The notes beneath the pieces were generated by a model. The model was not told where the DNA came from. It ran no database searches and saw nothing but the letters and a program-made list of their open reading frames with translations. Position numbers and translations under genes: made by a program. Shown here piece by piece: positions 44,251 through 56,985 of a DNA stretch of 64,000 nucleotides. The stretch lies in NCBI GenBank assembly GCA_015501075.1, contig JADNYJ010000009.1, positions 1-64,000 of the forward strand, written 5' to 3'. Source of the stretch: Gymnopilus junonius (taxonomy: Eukaryota > Basidiomycota > Agaricomycetes > Agaricales > Galerinaceae). Every line of letters starts with the position of its first letter. Position 1 is the first letter of the stretch.

Positions 44251-47200
44251 GGCGGCCTGGACCGGCGTTTGAGCATCCCCGTTCGTGGCTTCCTTTCTGT
44301 CCTTCTTCACTAAGCTAACCTCCCTGCGGTAGTGCCAGCGCTGTATGACACCCAAGAACCACTGTCAATGGCTAAAATGATCATGTCTCGACATACGTTC
44401 CGCCGACCTGCCTCACGGCCTCCACCTGTGCGCAATACCAGCGCACCGCAGTATCAGAGGAGGACGCCAAACATGGTTTAGAAACCTCTTCTCTCCGACA
44501 GAAAAAAATAAATCCCATTAAAACCTCATCTAATCCCCTATTCACGAAGTCCCGACTCCCCGACGAAAATTTCACTACTTACGCACGCATCACCCCACGA
44601 ACCCTGAAGAAATCAAATCAAATTAATTCCCAAGAAATTTTTCTTTCGATGTCCTTCCACTCTTCCTCCTCCGCACCCATCCCCTTTTTCCTTCTTCGTT
44701 CCCATCACCCTACACCCGAAGCGAACAGAACACTGCAAGCAAAGACCTAATTTATTGGGTCTCACCGCATTTAGATGATTCATTCTATCTATTCTTTCTA
44801 GATGCCTTGCGTCCACCTTCACGTTCTGCTCACTCGTCGTTCCTCAACCTCCTCTTCCATCACGTATCACCCTTATCACGCCATCCTATTCCATCAACGC
44901 CGCCCATTACGGTTCTACCCCTTCATCTCAGTTCGCTTGGGCGACTTTGTGAACCATGATATGATCACGTCATTCTCCACTTTGCTTTTACAAAGCGGGT
45001 TCTAGGTCTGTTATTGGCTCTAGGCGGTGTCAAAGCGCTTCAATTTCGAAAGCATAACGTTAACCTGGGCCGTTTAGCCGGATCTACTTACGCAACCCAA
45101 GCTTCTGAATCTGGACCGTGTGTTTATGTGGGGTGGATCCCGCGCGGCCGCCGCCCGTCGATGCTGGTTATGCATGGCGCTGTCGTCCGTGGGTTGATCG
45201 CAAGTGCCTAGAGATGTAGACGGTGACCATGACAAGAAGAAAGGCCAGCCCTTATTTATCTTGCCGCCAACGCAGCTCCAACATGGCAAAAAGTCCAGGA
45301 CAAAACATCCCCCTTTTTATTTCTTTTATTTCATCCATATTACTCGCTGTCCTCCGAACATCATTCACATCTTTGCATTGCATTGTGTTATATCATTATT
45401 CTTTCCGTTTTTCTTTCTTTCTGACACATTTTTGATTTGATTTGGTTACCCCCTTTTTAGTTCACTTGTGGACCTTTACATTTGTTGCGTATCTTTTGGA
45501 GAAGAGAAAGGGAATTTGGCGTACCGCCCGAGCAGCAGTCAGCTGCTCATCTATCTATCTACTCTGCTGCTTTTGTCGTCGTTTCATTTCGTTTCGTTTT
45601 TACTATACTTTATATCGTACATTATCATCTATATTTAATTAATTTCTTTCATGCTCCTCCTTCTCTTCTTTCTTTTTGTCTTTCTTATTTTTGACATCTC
45701 TGGATTGGATTTGTTCAGCGGACTTGCGTATAATCTGTGCTCGGCTTTTGGGTATTTATTTATTTTTTCGTTGTTTCTTTTTCCCTTTTCCCTTCGTCTT
45801 ACCATCGGGGGATGGTACGTCTTGAAGCTTTCCTTTCGACTTCAGCGTCTGCTTCCAGCTGCCTGGTTAAACTTCTACACTCGCCTGACTGGACCTGCTG
45901 TGGCCGCGTGGTTGGGGTGACACAAGTTTGACGACGGCCGCACTGCACCGCACAATGCACACCATCATGATCAAGATCGACGATCCACCCACCTACTTCA
46001 TGGTTCACAGTTCTCTTCTCTCCATCCGCACACACGGACACAAACGCCCACGGCCCCTGCCATACATCCATCTACTCATTGGACATTCGGGCTTGATTTC
46101 AATATCCGTGAGCAGACTGCGCTATACAGCAATATGGGGGTGGTTGGTGTTTATGTCTCGTGTAGCGACGATAGATGACAGAGAACCTCGTTTCGGGCTT
46201 TTGGTCTTGTGTTTCTTTTTTTTTTCCTTCCTCTTCCTCTAGCTTGTCGCCTTCGGCTTGCCTCAATCAACCAACCAATCCAATTCTTCACCCTGAATAT
46301 CGCTTATTTGTTCCTCACCTTCATCATCCACACCATCCCATCCCATCCCATCCCCGTCCAGCAAATATTCATGTTCGCATGTACATATTGATCTACATAC
46401 ATACATACATACATATCTTCTCATACCCCCCGCTGCATACGTACGCACGATTTTCATCCCATATTGTCGTTTTTGTTTTCTTTTTTTCTTTCTGGATACT
46501 GATGTGATTTTGAAATGAAAAGCTACAAAAATACTGCTACTCTTTTATCTGGTCTTCTTTTAAGTTGAGCTGGGAATTGTCGGGTATGGATTTTCTTTAT
46601 ATAGGAAGGTAATTAAATTACTTTCTGATGAGAGTAGGCAAGAACAGGAATCATTGACACGGACCCGCAATACGCCGCTGATTTGCCTATGAAAGCCCGA
46701 TCTGAGGTTTGATTGTAGTTCTTTTACGAATAATTTACATAGAGGACCAGTCGATCGTGGACAAGGAATAGTTATGTATGACCATGTCCTCCCTGTACGT
46801 ATCATACGTCCTCCGTGACGCCGTCAGGTCTGGACCATCTAAGCACCATCTTACCATCTTGCAGACTTGCAATCCAATTATAAGTATGTGTACTCTAAAT
46901 TATTTAAGCACTGGCATGTGGAGTATGTCTATTTATCACGAGGAAATAATCCGGCCCAAGGTGGAGATTCGGAGCGGGGACAATTGCAGGTATTAAAAAT
47001 GCGGAGAAATGGTAATTTATAGCCTTTAGCCTTGTCTGTTTCGTTATAATGATTGGGTGACGTGGTCGAATGGAGTTTTCTTGTGCATATGCCCGGGCCT
47101 CTGACGTTGCTAGATATGTTATTTGAAGGTCGTTGAATTGTAAGACAACATCATTTCACGTTCAACTCGAAGTTCAAACGTTCAAGAAAAAAAAGGTAGT

Positions 47201-47384
47201 TGTATGTATTCGCACTGCGTATTCCAGACTACTATCTATAGATACAAGCAATATAACGTGAAGTCCCAAAAAGCCATTTCCAAAAGTCTCGTAAAAATAC
47301 AGAAATTAAGAAGAAGGAAGGGTCGGTCGCGTTTGAGTGATCAACCCAAGGTATCTTCCAAGCCATTGTTGGGCTGCTGGTATA
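44251..47384. other. 3.1-kb gene-poor stretch
   Basis: T-rich on the plus strand from about 45,270 to 46,500, with many low-complexity frames and one microsatellite (46396-46414). No frame shows a motif or spliced continuation. It could hold a noncoding transcript, but nothing in the sequence proves it. Confidence 0.35.
46396..46414. repeat. CATA microsatellite
   Basis: About five tandem copies of CATA in T-rich intergenic sequence. Confidence 0.7.
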
Positions 47385-47961
47385 TTAGTTGATGGTAATT
47401 TTCTTGGGAGCCATCTCTGCGGCCGTTTTGGGGAAAGTGACAGTCAGAAGACCGTTCTCAACAGAAGCTTTGATTTCGTCCTCCTGTAGAAATTGATGTC
47501 AATATGTCGCTCTTACCATCTCATTGAACAGGAAAAAACATACCTTGATGCCCTGAGGAAGCTGAAGTGTTCTCGAGAACTTGCCAAACTGTCTCTCGCG
47601 GACCGCATAGCCGTTCTCGTCGTGCTCGGTGGACTGCTTCGTTTCGGCAGAGACGGTAAGCTTGCCGTTGTGCAAGTCGAGTTGGATCTGGTCCTTCGTC
47701 ACACCAGGAAACTCGAACGTGGCGGTGACGATGTTCTGTCCGTTATCCTCGTGGAGGTCCATCCTGTAAATTTTTATCAGTACTAAAGATAAGACAATTT
47801 TGGTGAAGGTAATGCACGTACCTTGGCTTGAAAGACCTCACGGCTCCATCAACATTGCTCTGGCCATTATTGCCGTTTCTTGCAACCAGGCGAGGAGAGA
47901 AAGCCTCTTCAAAGAAGCGGTCAAAGTCATAGAACGGCTCGTAAAAGAATACGTTGGACAT
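47385..47961 (-). CDS. Hsp20 family small heat shock protein
   Basis: ATP-independent cytosolic chaperone forming oligomers that hold unfolding proteins. Three exons: 47961-47822, then from about 47765, and the last ending at TAA 47385. Introns have GTACGT/TTACAG and GTATGT/TCTACAG borders. The N-terminal arm is MSNVFFYEPFYDFDRFFEEA. The alpha-crystallin domain shows ATFEFPGVTKDQIQLDLHNG, KLTVSAET, FSRTLQLPQGI, IKASVENGLLTVTFPK (the conserved GxLTxxxPK motif) and ends KKITIN. Length is about 155 residues, normal for fungal Hsp16-20. Upstream it has a TATA box and a perfect heat shock element, so regulation by HSF is expected. Confidence 0.93.
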
Positions 47962-48063
47962 TTCGAAAAGAAATGAAAAAGATTGAGAGCGAAGTAGTTG
48001 TGCGTAAACTGGGATGACTGTGTTTTGTTCAGTTCTTGAGGGATGCAGGGAAGAAAGATGCTC

Positions 48064-48070
48064 ATTTATA
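48064..48070 (-). promoter_or_regulatory. TATA box of the Hsp20 gene
   Basis: TATAAAT on the minus strand about 105 bp before the Hsp20 ATG, a normal distance for a fungal heat shock gene with a leader of about 70 nt. Confidence 0.7.
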
Positions 48071-48150
48071 CCTATCCGAGAGGCAGTTGCGTAGTCTGTA
48101 GCATTTTCTAGCAATCTCAGAAAGTAAGCAGAAATGTACGAGGGAGTGGT

Positions 48151-48165
48151 GGAATTTTCGAGAAG
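48151..48165. promoter_or_regulatory. heat shock element upstream of Hsp20
   Basis: GGAATTTTCGAGAAG gives three perfect alternating units (GAA, TTC, GAA at 5-base steps), the trimer site of HSF. It lies about 85 bp upstream of the TATA box. Confidence 0.82.
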
Positions 48166-50627
48166 CCAAACACCTTTGCCTTTAAATGGTAAATGTGGCC
48201 CTTTCCAATTGAGGCAGTCAGGAATTGATGTGATCAGCCAGGGTCAACATCGGCAACCTTGAGGACTAAGCGCTAAGAGAATTCGCCCCATAGATATTAA
48301 TCTATATTTGACTGGTCTCGATTAGAGCATCTACCATGCTAAAGTGCAAGGTCCGTTTATCAAGGTGATTATCGACCTTCACTCCCAAGATTTCTGAATC
48401 TTCTTGGTCTCTTGACTAGACAAAGTTTATATAATTCACAGAATTAGAAGAGTGGGTAAATATCATGGGAATAGATTGTCTATTTGAAATGATACCCAGT
48501 TAATATCAGTGGGGATGACTGGTTGAGAACCCATAGTTGCGTACACAGACAATAAATGTAAGCTGTCACCGTTATGAGCACAGCCTCCGATACTCTCGCA
48601 GCTTGCTAAGAGGCAATCTTGCCATTTTAAACTATAAATGTGGCGCGAATTAATGTCGACTCAGAATGAATTGCGGGTATGTTGACTATGCCTCTCTCAG
48701 AATGTAGTGGCTTGTCGATCGAATAATTGGAACTGAAGCTATTCATTGATTGCATCATGCTAGCAGCGGCTTCTCTAGATCTGACATTCCAGCCGCCCAT
48801 TGACCATAAGGCGGATTGCATGAATAGGTACAGATAGTTCAGTGGAGGGGGCACCCACCCGTATACAGCAGAAATGGTACTATGTACAGTACTCCAAGAG
48901 CATAACAAGGGGAAAGGTTATAAACAAGTACCCTCGCCCAAGTACACGCGAGCGGCCAAAAATGATATCCCATTAAAACAGAGTTGTCGAACAGGATGCT
49001 TTCGCAATGACAAGCACCCTATATGCTCTACATGTACGCCTATGAATCTAATTGGGATTCTGGCCCGCCGGCTATCAGTTTCACTAGACGAAACGTATTA
49101 AAAGGCACCACTCGCCTTTCCAGGAATTCATTGATTTTATGTCAGTCACCACTGTATAAAGATTGGCACAAGTTCAAGAAAAATCTACCAAATGCACATA
49201 AAAGCTAGCGAGAGTAGGAAGAATGGAACTGAATTGAGGTCAGTCACTGAACGGAAGCCTAGAACGGGTCAATGCCTACCTTGCATGCAAAAGTGTCGAA
49301 AAACATATCGAGTTACAGACTAGATAGTCATGCGCCTAGCGATAACTTAGGCGCTGGTAGCATAGAGTTTAAGGTGACTTGAACTTAACTTGGACCACAT
49401 TTTATTTCACTATGTAAGTGTGACGTGGAATGTACACTGGGGCGGGAAAAGAGTGGGTACTTCCAAGGTTTGACTGGCCTATTTGAACGCATCGTCATAA
49501 ACGTTGCATAACATAACGTATGGAATGACACATCTAGACAGTTCCGAGTTCCATACGTCTGCACGTCTCTCTGTAATTAACGCAGTATATCATGGTGCAG
49601 CACTACCGGTAGTATCCCCTCGATCCAGAGAGCCCGTCGCGCGGAGTATCGCGAGTAGAAAAGAATTGCGGTATTCGATGCAGAAGTCAAGTACCAAAGA
49701 ACGTAGGATGTCCAATCTGACAAACTCTAGAAGATGCCAAGGACCAAGGTCGACGACCAAGCAACATGAATCGCCGCGGCGTCACTGATTCGGCAATGGG
49801 CGAAAGGAAGGCATTCCTCTCGAGTATTTCCACGTCCTGGTCGACATAGCAGGCTAATCATCATCGAAAGTCGAGTTATCCGTCATTTTGGGCCAAACAG
49901 AGGAGGGTGACTTGGACCGGCACATAGTGGGTTTCCCAGTGGCTCTGGCCAATCCAGTCTTTAGGAAAGCAGATGATGAAAGATCCGAGTCCGGGATCCA
50001 GAGGGTTTTGCGAATCCCGCGAAAAGGCGTCTGCCGGTAGTACAGCGTCTTCCAGTTCGAGTTTACTCGACCCGAGGGGTTGTGTAATAGCAGCCGCCAT
50101 TCGATAATGCCTCGGACCGACGGAACAGGGTCAGATAGACCAATGACCAGGCGTGGGCGGAAGAACAGAGTGGTGGCACTGCCAAACTAAGGATAAGAAC
50201 AGACAAATCCGTGCAAAGATGAAAAACATAACGTTCTTCATTATGTGCAGTCTAGCCTTCAGCATAGTAGGATGACAAGAGCATATTCCGCTCGTTAAGC
50301 CGGATTTGACAACCTGGGATGAGGTCGTCAGCTTTATTATAGTCCATTGGACAGAACTCGGCTGGATTCGACAAGCCTCGAGGCAAGAAGCACCGTATGA
50401 CGTAAGCGCATTAGAATCAAAAAGGGAACAAGGTCCACCTTACCCTGTCGAACAATCACGGCAAGTGACAGGTTTTTCAACTGTCTCTTCTATGGCGAGG
50501 GAGATCCCAGATGGCACTTTTGACCTGACTTGACGCTCCTTCATTCCAGGTCAGGTCTTTAATCCAATCTCTTCACGACAGTCGATTCCCCCTCTTTTAC
50601 TCTCCCGCATACACCTCCGAGTCCGGA

Positions 50628-52252
50628 ATGTCGACCTTCCCCAACGAAATATGGATGCACATCGTCGAATACCTGCCAGTGCAGGCCTTGCATGACCTTA
50701 TGAACGTCAACAGTGTTTTCTTCCAGGCAGCCATGGATTTTCGCTATCGTCAGATAAGCTTTGCGTATTTGGATAACCGGATGCTGAGGAGTCTGGCCCG
50801 TCTCAAGTATGTGCCTAGGACGCGGCAGTCGTAGTCGACGCACTAATAAGCGCTCATAGGGACCCATCTGTCGCAAAACGCGTCAGAATTTTACACGTAT
50901 ATCCCGGTTTTCTGAAGGAGGCCCTAGACCGCGAGAAAGAGAAACAAGACCTAGGACTGGTGGCACCAGCACCAGTTCACCGACGTTCCTTACGCGACAA
51001 ACTCACCGATATCGCGAACCTCTTGTTGGAACCGAAGATAGTGACCCCCAAGCATCCCCGAATACGGCTCATGCAGACCCTAAAACGAACCGAAGATATC
51101 GTGCAGCTCATGCTAGACGTCCTCAGCGGCCTTCCCAACGTGACCGACTACTACGTGACGTGGTGCGGGCTGCCGTCAATCAGCGCAACCGCGGTTCCAT
51201 TCCTGTTGACGGTGTTCCAGCCCAATCTCCGAAAGCTCTCATTAGAGTTATCGTTGGAGAACATGCGGACGCTCCTGACGCCTTCTTTCAAAGTGGAAAA
51301 ACTGGAAGAGCTGCAGCTGACCATACATTCCGAAAACATCGACTCCGTCTGGGAACGGAGCGACATTTTGAGAACTCATTTAGCCCCTGCTATCAGCCGT
51401 CTCCGCTCAACATTGCAAACTCTTACCATCCAATCATGGGAGCCAGCAGATCTCTCTCCAATGCTTTGTGCGATCAGTCGCCTACCAGCTCTTGAAGAAC
51501 TCGTCATCGCCATACCAGTCGAATCGCCGCACCTTGGAGACCCTGAAGGCCTGACCCATTTCTTGAATGCACATCGAGTCACCCTACGGACACTTCGACT
51601 CCGAGCAACGCAATTCGGTGGTTGCGGTTTGACTCCAGATTTAGTGTCATTCGACAACTGGGTTAGGCAGGCAGTCGTTGGCGTCCATCTACCAAAATTG
51701 CGACAACTCGATATTAGTTCCGGTCATTTTCCAATCGACACTTCCCTATTTTGCCTCCAGCACTTCGCATCCAGCATTACTTCGTTATCGCTGACTGGGT
51801 GTTACCGAAGTTATGACGACGTTCATGAAGCCCTCAACCTCGTTTCCGATACAGACGGTTCTCTATTCCGACTGCGACTTGGTCTCGTTTCGCTATCCCC
51901 TCAACTCGTGGATTTAATTTCGTCTCAACTTCCTGGGTTAATAAGGCTCGAGTTGGTCGTGAAATATATCCTTCCTCATCCTTTTGACTCTCCGCGATTT
52001 TCTTCTCAACACCCGGATGACCAGGCGACGACCCAGGTGGTACGTGTATGATCCTCCCCTATAGCTGATTTAGTACTCAGAGGTCTATTAAAGGACGCTT
52101 TCTTATCTGAAATGGAGAATCGATGCTATTCCTTCTGGGAGCTAGGGCACATGTCGCTCCTAGCAGACTTCCTGCCGTCTAGGACCCATTACGAGGATCT
52201 GCTTGAGAAGACGTTCCGGCGATGTATACCGTCGATCAAGACATTCAGCTGA
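50628..52252 (+). CDS. F-box protein with leucine-rich C-terminal region
   Basis: Predicted SCF adaptor. The F-box is MSTFPNEIWMHIVEYLPVQALHDLMNVNSVFF. An intron (GTATGT...CTAATAA...CATAG, about 50805-50858) joins LARLK to DPSVAKRVRILHVYPGF. A long open exon to about 52040 carries leucine-rich segments (LRKLSLELSLENMRTL, LRQLDIS, ITSLSLTGC, LIRLELVVKY). A last exon around 52080-52252 reads LLKDAFLSEMENR, SFWELGHMSLL and IPSIKTFS, clearly coding. No donor/acceptor pair joins it in the right phase (GTACGT at about 52042 to CTCAG at about 52080 is one base off), so either a non-standard border or a small indel lies there. Confidence 0.7.
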
Positions 52253-52562
52253 TGGATGAAGATTTGATTTGAAAGCAACATATCGCATTTTCTTGGTCAA
52301 CGACCACCCATTGCCAACGAAGTCACTTCCTCCGTCATCTCTGACTCATACCATATACTCGGTCGGTCACAACGGGCAATAGGAAGAACTCGATATTGTG
52401 CAGTCTACAGGAGAACAGTCGATAGCTCGAAGCGTCTTAAATCCCCTGCAATACGTCACTGCCAGCTATCGCGTCTTCGTTTAGGTCATTCCACTTGTAT
52501 ATCGATAGCAAATGGAATACAGGCATACCCTTTATAAACGCCACAATCCCTTTCTGCTGTTT
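52253..52562. other. short convergent intergenic gap
   Basis: Between the 3' ends of two convergent genes. No feature seen. Confidence 0.35.
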
Positions 52563-53881
52563 TCAAGCATATTCCATGTTTATGAAATTTCTTCCAAGGT
52601 AGGTTTTATTGACGTCAAATATGACTGCATTCGTTTCAGGAGTAAGGAGAAGGTCATTGACCGAGAATGTTAGTGTCTTCGCTTCCTTGGCATAACTTTT
52701 CGCGAGCAAGTCGTTCCAGAACAATGTATGTGGATTCAAGGGGCTGCATCATGAATCGATCATTCGCTGGATGGGCTGGGATTAGAGAAGCTTACGATTG
52801 CATGGTCTCTGTTGGTTCCTTGGATGGCATGGGTGGCGTCGTATTTGATAATTTTATACGGCTTTCAAAGGCTTTAGCTGTTCTAGACACCTTACCAGAA
52901 GGAATAGACTTTCGTCCAGTGAAGGAAATACGTCTTGGGGCACACCCAAGGTCCTCTACGTTTTGAGCACGCAAAGTTGCCGGTCGATCGCAAGTAGCAG
53001 AAGTCTTACGTCCTTTGAAAGCTTCCACATTCTCTCGAGAACGTTGCTCGTCGATCCGAGCTCTCTTCTTGGGCCTCTGGGATTCGTTTTCATCACTGAT
53101 TCTTCTTTTACGCGAACCTTTCTCGACAGGCATGGATTGCGGTGTTGGTTTTGCCTGTGATCCTTCGACCTTTGCGCATCAGAGTGGGGAGGATCAACCG
53201 ACAGTGTAGATGGGTTCAAGACGCGTATCTTTGATTCGTCAAAGCCATCTAAATCCGACGAGATTACTTGATTATATGCCTCTAAACAGTGTCCTGCTAT
53301 TCTCACCATCGAGTGTATAACGCGCAATGGGCATCAAGAACTTCTCAGCAGCACAAAGCGTCACCCAAGATGCGTGCCGGACCTGCACATGAAAGGAATA
53401 TATGTTCAGATGCATATATGCACCTCAGAATGCGGCCAAAACGACAGACTATCAGTGATCGCAGGAGAAGCCTACAACCAAAACCTTGTCAGTGATAAGC
53501 CTCATAAGGACGGCAGAGTATGCCACGTACTCTTTCAACCATGGGTCATCCATGCCTGTACAGAAAAAGAACTGGGCCTTCCTGAAATCCTCCTTGTATG
53601 TGTTAAGGTGCCTCCGTTTCTCACTGTGATGGCCGAGTTTTGGCATGGTTATCAGCAAACCAATCTAAGCTTACCCCACAATACCCTGATCGCTTGGTCC
53701 ACAGAGGTGCTAAAGCAAGCTGGTCGTTCGCATGAGTCTGTTCCCATCAAGAAAGATATATCATATACTCGCCAAGATATCCTTGAAACAAAGGTCCTTC
53801 TTTCTCGGGGACTTGCTTGGACAACGACCTAGAAGAGTTAGGAAATATCACATTCTTGAACCAGGCAACGATGGTGCTCAT
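52563..53881 (-). CDS. unassigned multi-exon protein with basic Ser/Lys-rich middle
   Basis: Pieced together from splice signals. The first exon probably starts MSTIVAWFKNVIFPNSSRSL (53881). An exon around 53620-53500 reads KEDFRKAQFFFCTGMDDPWL and EYVAYSAVLMRLITDK. A phase-0 intron ending TGTGCAG leads to VRHASWVTLCAAEKFLMPIA, and a short phase-1 intron to SSDLDGFDESKIRVLNPSTL. After a one-base gap at the three-A run 53171-53173 come a basic region (GSRKRRISDENESQRPKKRA) and ISFTGRKSIPSGKV. The last exon (GTAAGC...ATGCAG) ends NMEYA at 52563. I recognise no domain; the KR-rich block suggests a nuclear protein. The joins between 53,800 and 53,620 are not certain. Confidence 0.5.
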
Positions 53882-54169
53882 GGCCTCGAAGAAAGAGGAG
53901 TAAGCGAAGGAGTAAAATCCAAAATGACTTCATTATTATCATTGTTGTCGATATTCGCTACAGCCAAACAAAGGAAGCCCTTAAGCAACGACAGCTGTCC
54001 AACTAGCCAAAGTCCAAGTTAAGGAACGGCAAGTCCTTTATAATCTAAAGAAAGTAGCAAGGTTCAAAAAGAATAAAAAGAAAAGAACCTCGAATTCATT
54101 ATTGTAATGGTGAAGATGAAATGACATGAGAAATAACACATTCCGATTATCGATTAACTTGATTTGTTT

Positions 54170-56985
54170 TTACTCCTGAACCTCAACGTAGTTCGCTGTA
54201 TACAGATCGCATCAGCAAATGAAATGAAAATAGGAAGTGGCAGCAGAAGTAGCGTACCTGGGAACAGTCCGACCTCCCCATGAGGGTTCTTACCGCTCCA
54301 CCAATCCTCCGAAGCAGGTTCAATTTCTGTTATCAGTTCACCTTCACGGAAGGAAATTTCGTTGTCTTCTGCAGCGTCGTAACTAGATCAAGACGTCAGT
54401 TATTTGACGTGACAGGACATGCGGGTGATTAGCGACATACTCGTAAAGGGCGAGCGCTGTGATGCCAACATCAGCCACGGGTGGAGGAGTCGGGGCACGA
54501 GGAGGGGCGGGCGGTGCAGCTGGTGCAGGCTGTAACTATCTTAGATTAAGTAACACAATCAGAAATTACAGGACTTACAGGAGGAGGAGGAGGAGGAGGA
54601 GGCGGGGGAGGTGGTGGTGGTGGTGGTGCAGCTTCCTCAGCTTCAACATGTTCGGGTTGTTCCACGATCTCAACGTAGTTTGCTAGGTAATGAGATTAGT
54701 CAGACAAATGAGCATATGCAACTGGTAAAACAAACGAACAAGGGAACAGGCCAGACTTTCCACCAGATCCAACACCAGACCACCAGCCCTCATCGATTTC
54801 TTCAATTTGCTCGATGTATTCTCCTTCCACCAGGTTCATTTCGTTATCCTCTGTCGCCTGTTACGTGATTTTTGAGTAATGCGCAACAAAAGTCGATAAT
54901 CACATTAGCAAGCTTACCTCATATTCATAGAGAACAACTGCAACGATTCCTTGGCGGGCTTGAGGTGCATATTCCGCCTCTTGTGCGGGCTCTGGTTCTG
55001 GCTCTGGTTCCGGAGCAACAGATAATGCAGCCATCTTTACACAATATCAGCTATGTTGAGAAGAAGAGTAATTATGCATACCTGTCCAACCGGTGCAGGT
55101 GGAGGAGGCGGCGGTGGAGGTGGGGGTGGGGGTGGTGGCGCTGCTACCTCTGGTTCCGGTTCCGGTTCGTGGTGAACGACTGGAGGAGCTGGAGGCGGCG
55201 GTGGTGGCGGTGGTGGCGGAGGCGGAGGAGGCTGCGGAAAAAATTAATATAACGATTACATGTAACCTCAAAACAACTCACAGCTGCAAATTCAGGCTCG
55301 GGCTCAGGTTCAGGCTCGGGTTCAAGCTCAGGCTCGACTTCAGGCTCCGGCTCTGGTTCCCGCGCAGCTTCCTCTTCTGTGCCCCAAGTAGCATCCTGGA
55401 CAGCGTTTCGTGCAGAGATGTAACTAGCAGGGGCTGCCGCAGGTGGTGGAGGTGGAGGTGGCGGAGTTGACTGTGTGGAAAATGTAGTAGCGCTGCGCCC
55501 ACAGCGACACCAGCACCCAGAGCTCCGAAATTCCTTGGGGTGTTGTGCGAGACCGTAGCCCTTCCAAAAGCAGGCGCGCTTGACGTGAAAACTGGTTTAG
55601 AGATAGGCGAAGCAGCAGGGACATTAGAAATAGCAGCGCGACTTCTTGCCTCCTCTTCTTCAGCCTGCTTTTTGGCAAGTGCTTGTCGCTCAGACCATGT
55701 CAACTTCTTGGCACCGCCAACTGGAGAGAATGAACTAGGGGTAGCCACTGCTTGTTGTTGTTGCATTGCTGCAAATGGATTCCTCAATTTCTTCGGAGCT
55801 GGTAAGTGGACAGGCGTGTAAGCACTCTGTGGAGCCTCAATTCGATCATCTTCTGCAGGCTTAGTTGGCACGTTAGACGTTATGACGGGCGCTGGAGCCA
55901 CTGGAGATCGAGGAGTCGCAGAAAACGCTGAAGGTCGAGGGCTTGCAGAAAACGCTGGAGGTGACGGAGCCGCAGAGAATGCAGGGGATGCTTTGGGAGT
56001 CTAAAGACATCGATGTCACTAATAAGTAGGTGATGAGAAAATATTTCGTTACCATTGCACTGAAGGCCGGACGACTGGTTGTGGGTAGCGTAGGCGGACG
56101 TGATGCAGCCGGGGGTGGAGGCGGAGTAGCAGCGACAGAAGCAGGCTTTTCTTCTGGCCAGGCATCTGCGGGAGCGGGACCACCTTGAGCAGCCTTACCA
56201 TAGAGAGAACCAGCTGATACAGGTGGTCTTCCGGCGGTGAAAGCTGGTCGAGAAGAGGAAGGAGGTAAAGTTGCAGGCTTCGCAGCAGGTGGCGGGGCCC
56301 TCTTCAAAGCTGCAATATCGACCTTGCCGACAGGGGTATAGTTCGTGCCAACGGGCGCAATGGGTTGGAAATTCTGTGGCTGTTCCCTCTGATTTGAGTA
56401 TCTGGCTCCAGATGCTGCTTCAACTCGCGACATGACGAGAGTAGGGGCGACATCAGCCTGAACAAACATGGTCACTCAGATAATCCCTGATAAGCTAGTA
56501 GATATTGCCGCACCTCATTTCGAGCGTTGACTACAACGTGAGTACCACGTAGAAATCGAGCGACCGCATTTGAATGAGTGTGAAAGAGGCCTTTCTTTGA
56601 CTCCAGGACACCATCTCCACACCAATTGATTTGGACGAATTTCGGCAGGTGACTCTGTGGGAGTTGAAGGGGTAAGATAAGCGTGCATAGAACAAGAGAT
56701 ACCACGTACATTAGGGTCTATCACTTTCACAAAGGCATATTGGATTCTAGGAAAGTTATCATGAATGATTTGCAAATGACGGTGTAGGATGAACGCTTTG
56801 TCGCACCTGCCGTCCGAGAACTCCTCTTCAAGCTCCTCGAGGCCACCATTACCAGTGGCCTGAACCTTGAGATCATTCGTGCCACCCTCGTAAGTGAAAA
56901 TCGCCCAATCTATTCCATTGCCATCGATTACATCTTGATACGCTTTCGCGATATCTCTGCTGGAAAGATTAACTTGTAGAGACAT
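54170..56985 (-). CDS. ABP1: Abp1-like actin-binding protein (ADF-H, polyproline, two SH3)
   Basis: Cortical actin patch protein linking F-actin and the Arp2/3 complex to endocytosis. The ADF-H domain starts MSLQVNLSSRDIAKAYQDVI, WAIFTYEGGTNDL and, over two introns, IQYAFVKVIDPN and FHTHSNAVARFLRGTHVVVN. Next come Pro/Ser/Ala-rich repeats (PAFSA motifs), KKLTWSERQALAKKQAEEEE and a Glu-Pro repeat region with polyproline runs. Two SH3 domains end the protein: VVLYEYEATEDNEMNLVEGE..DEGWWSG..GLFPANYVE, then ALALYEYDAAEDNEISFREG..EDWWSG..GLFPANYVEVQE, stop 54170. Some introns split the SH3 domains. Yeast Abp1 has one SH3; two are seen in some other fungi. The join near 55,500 (after RNFGALGAG) needs a very short intron (38 nt) or another border. 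Confidence 0.92.

Larger units (their letters stand above)
47962..50627. other. intergenic, promoter plus weak ORF
   Basis: The first 250 bp hold the Hsp20 promoter elements. A 74-codon frame at 49876-50100 (minus, MAAAITQPLGSSKLELEDA...) has reasonable composition but no recognised family or partner exon. The rest shows nothing. Confidence 0.35.

Noticed and set aside
46396..46414. CATA tandem repeat as a CRISPR-like or regulatory array
   Set aside because: Plain microsatellite without spacers; CRISPR is not expected in a fungal nucleus.
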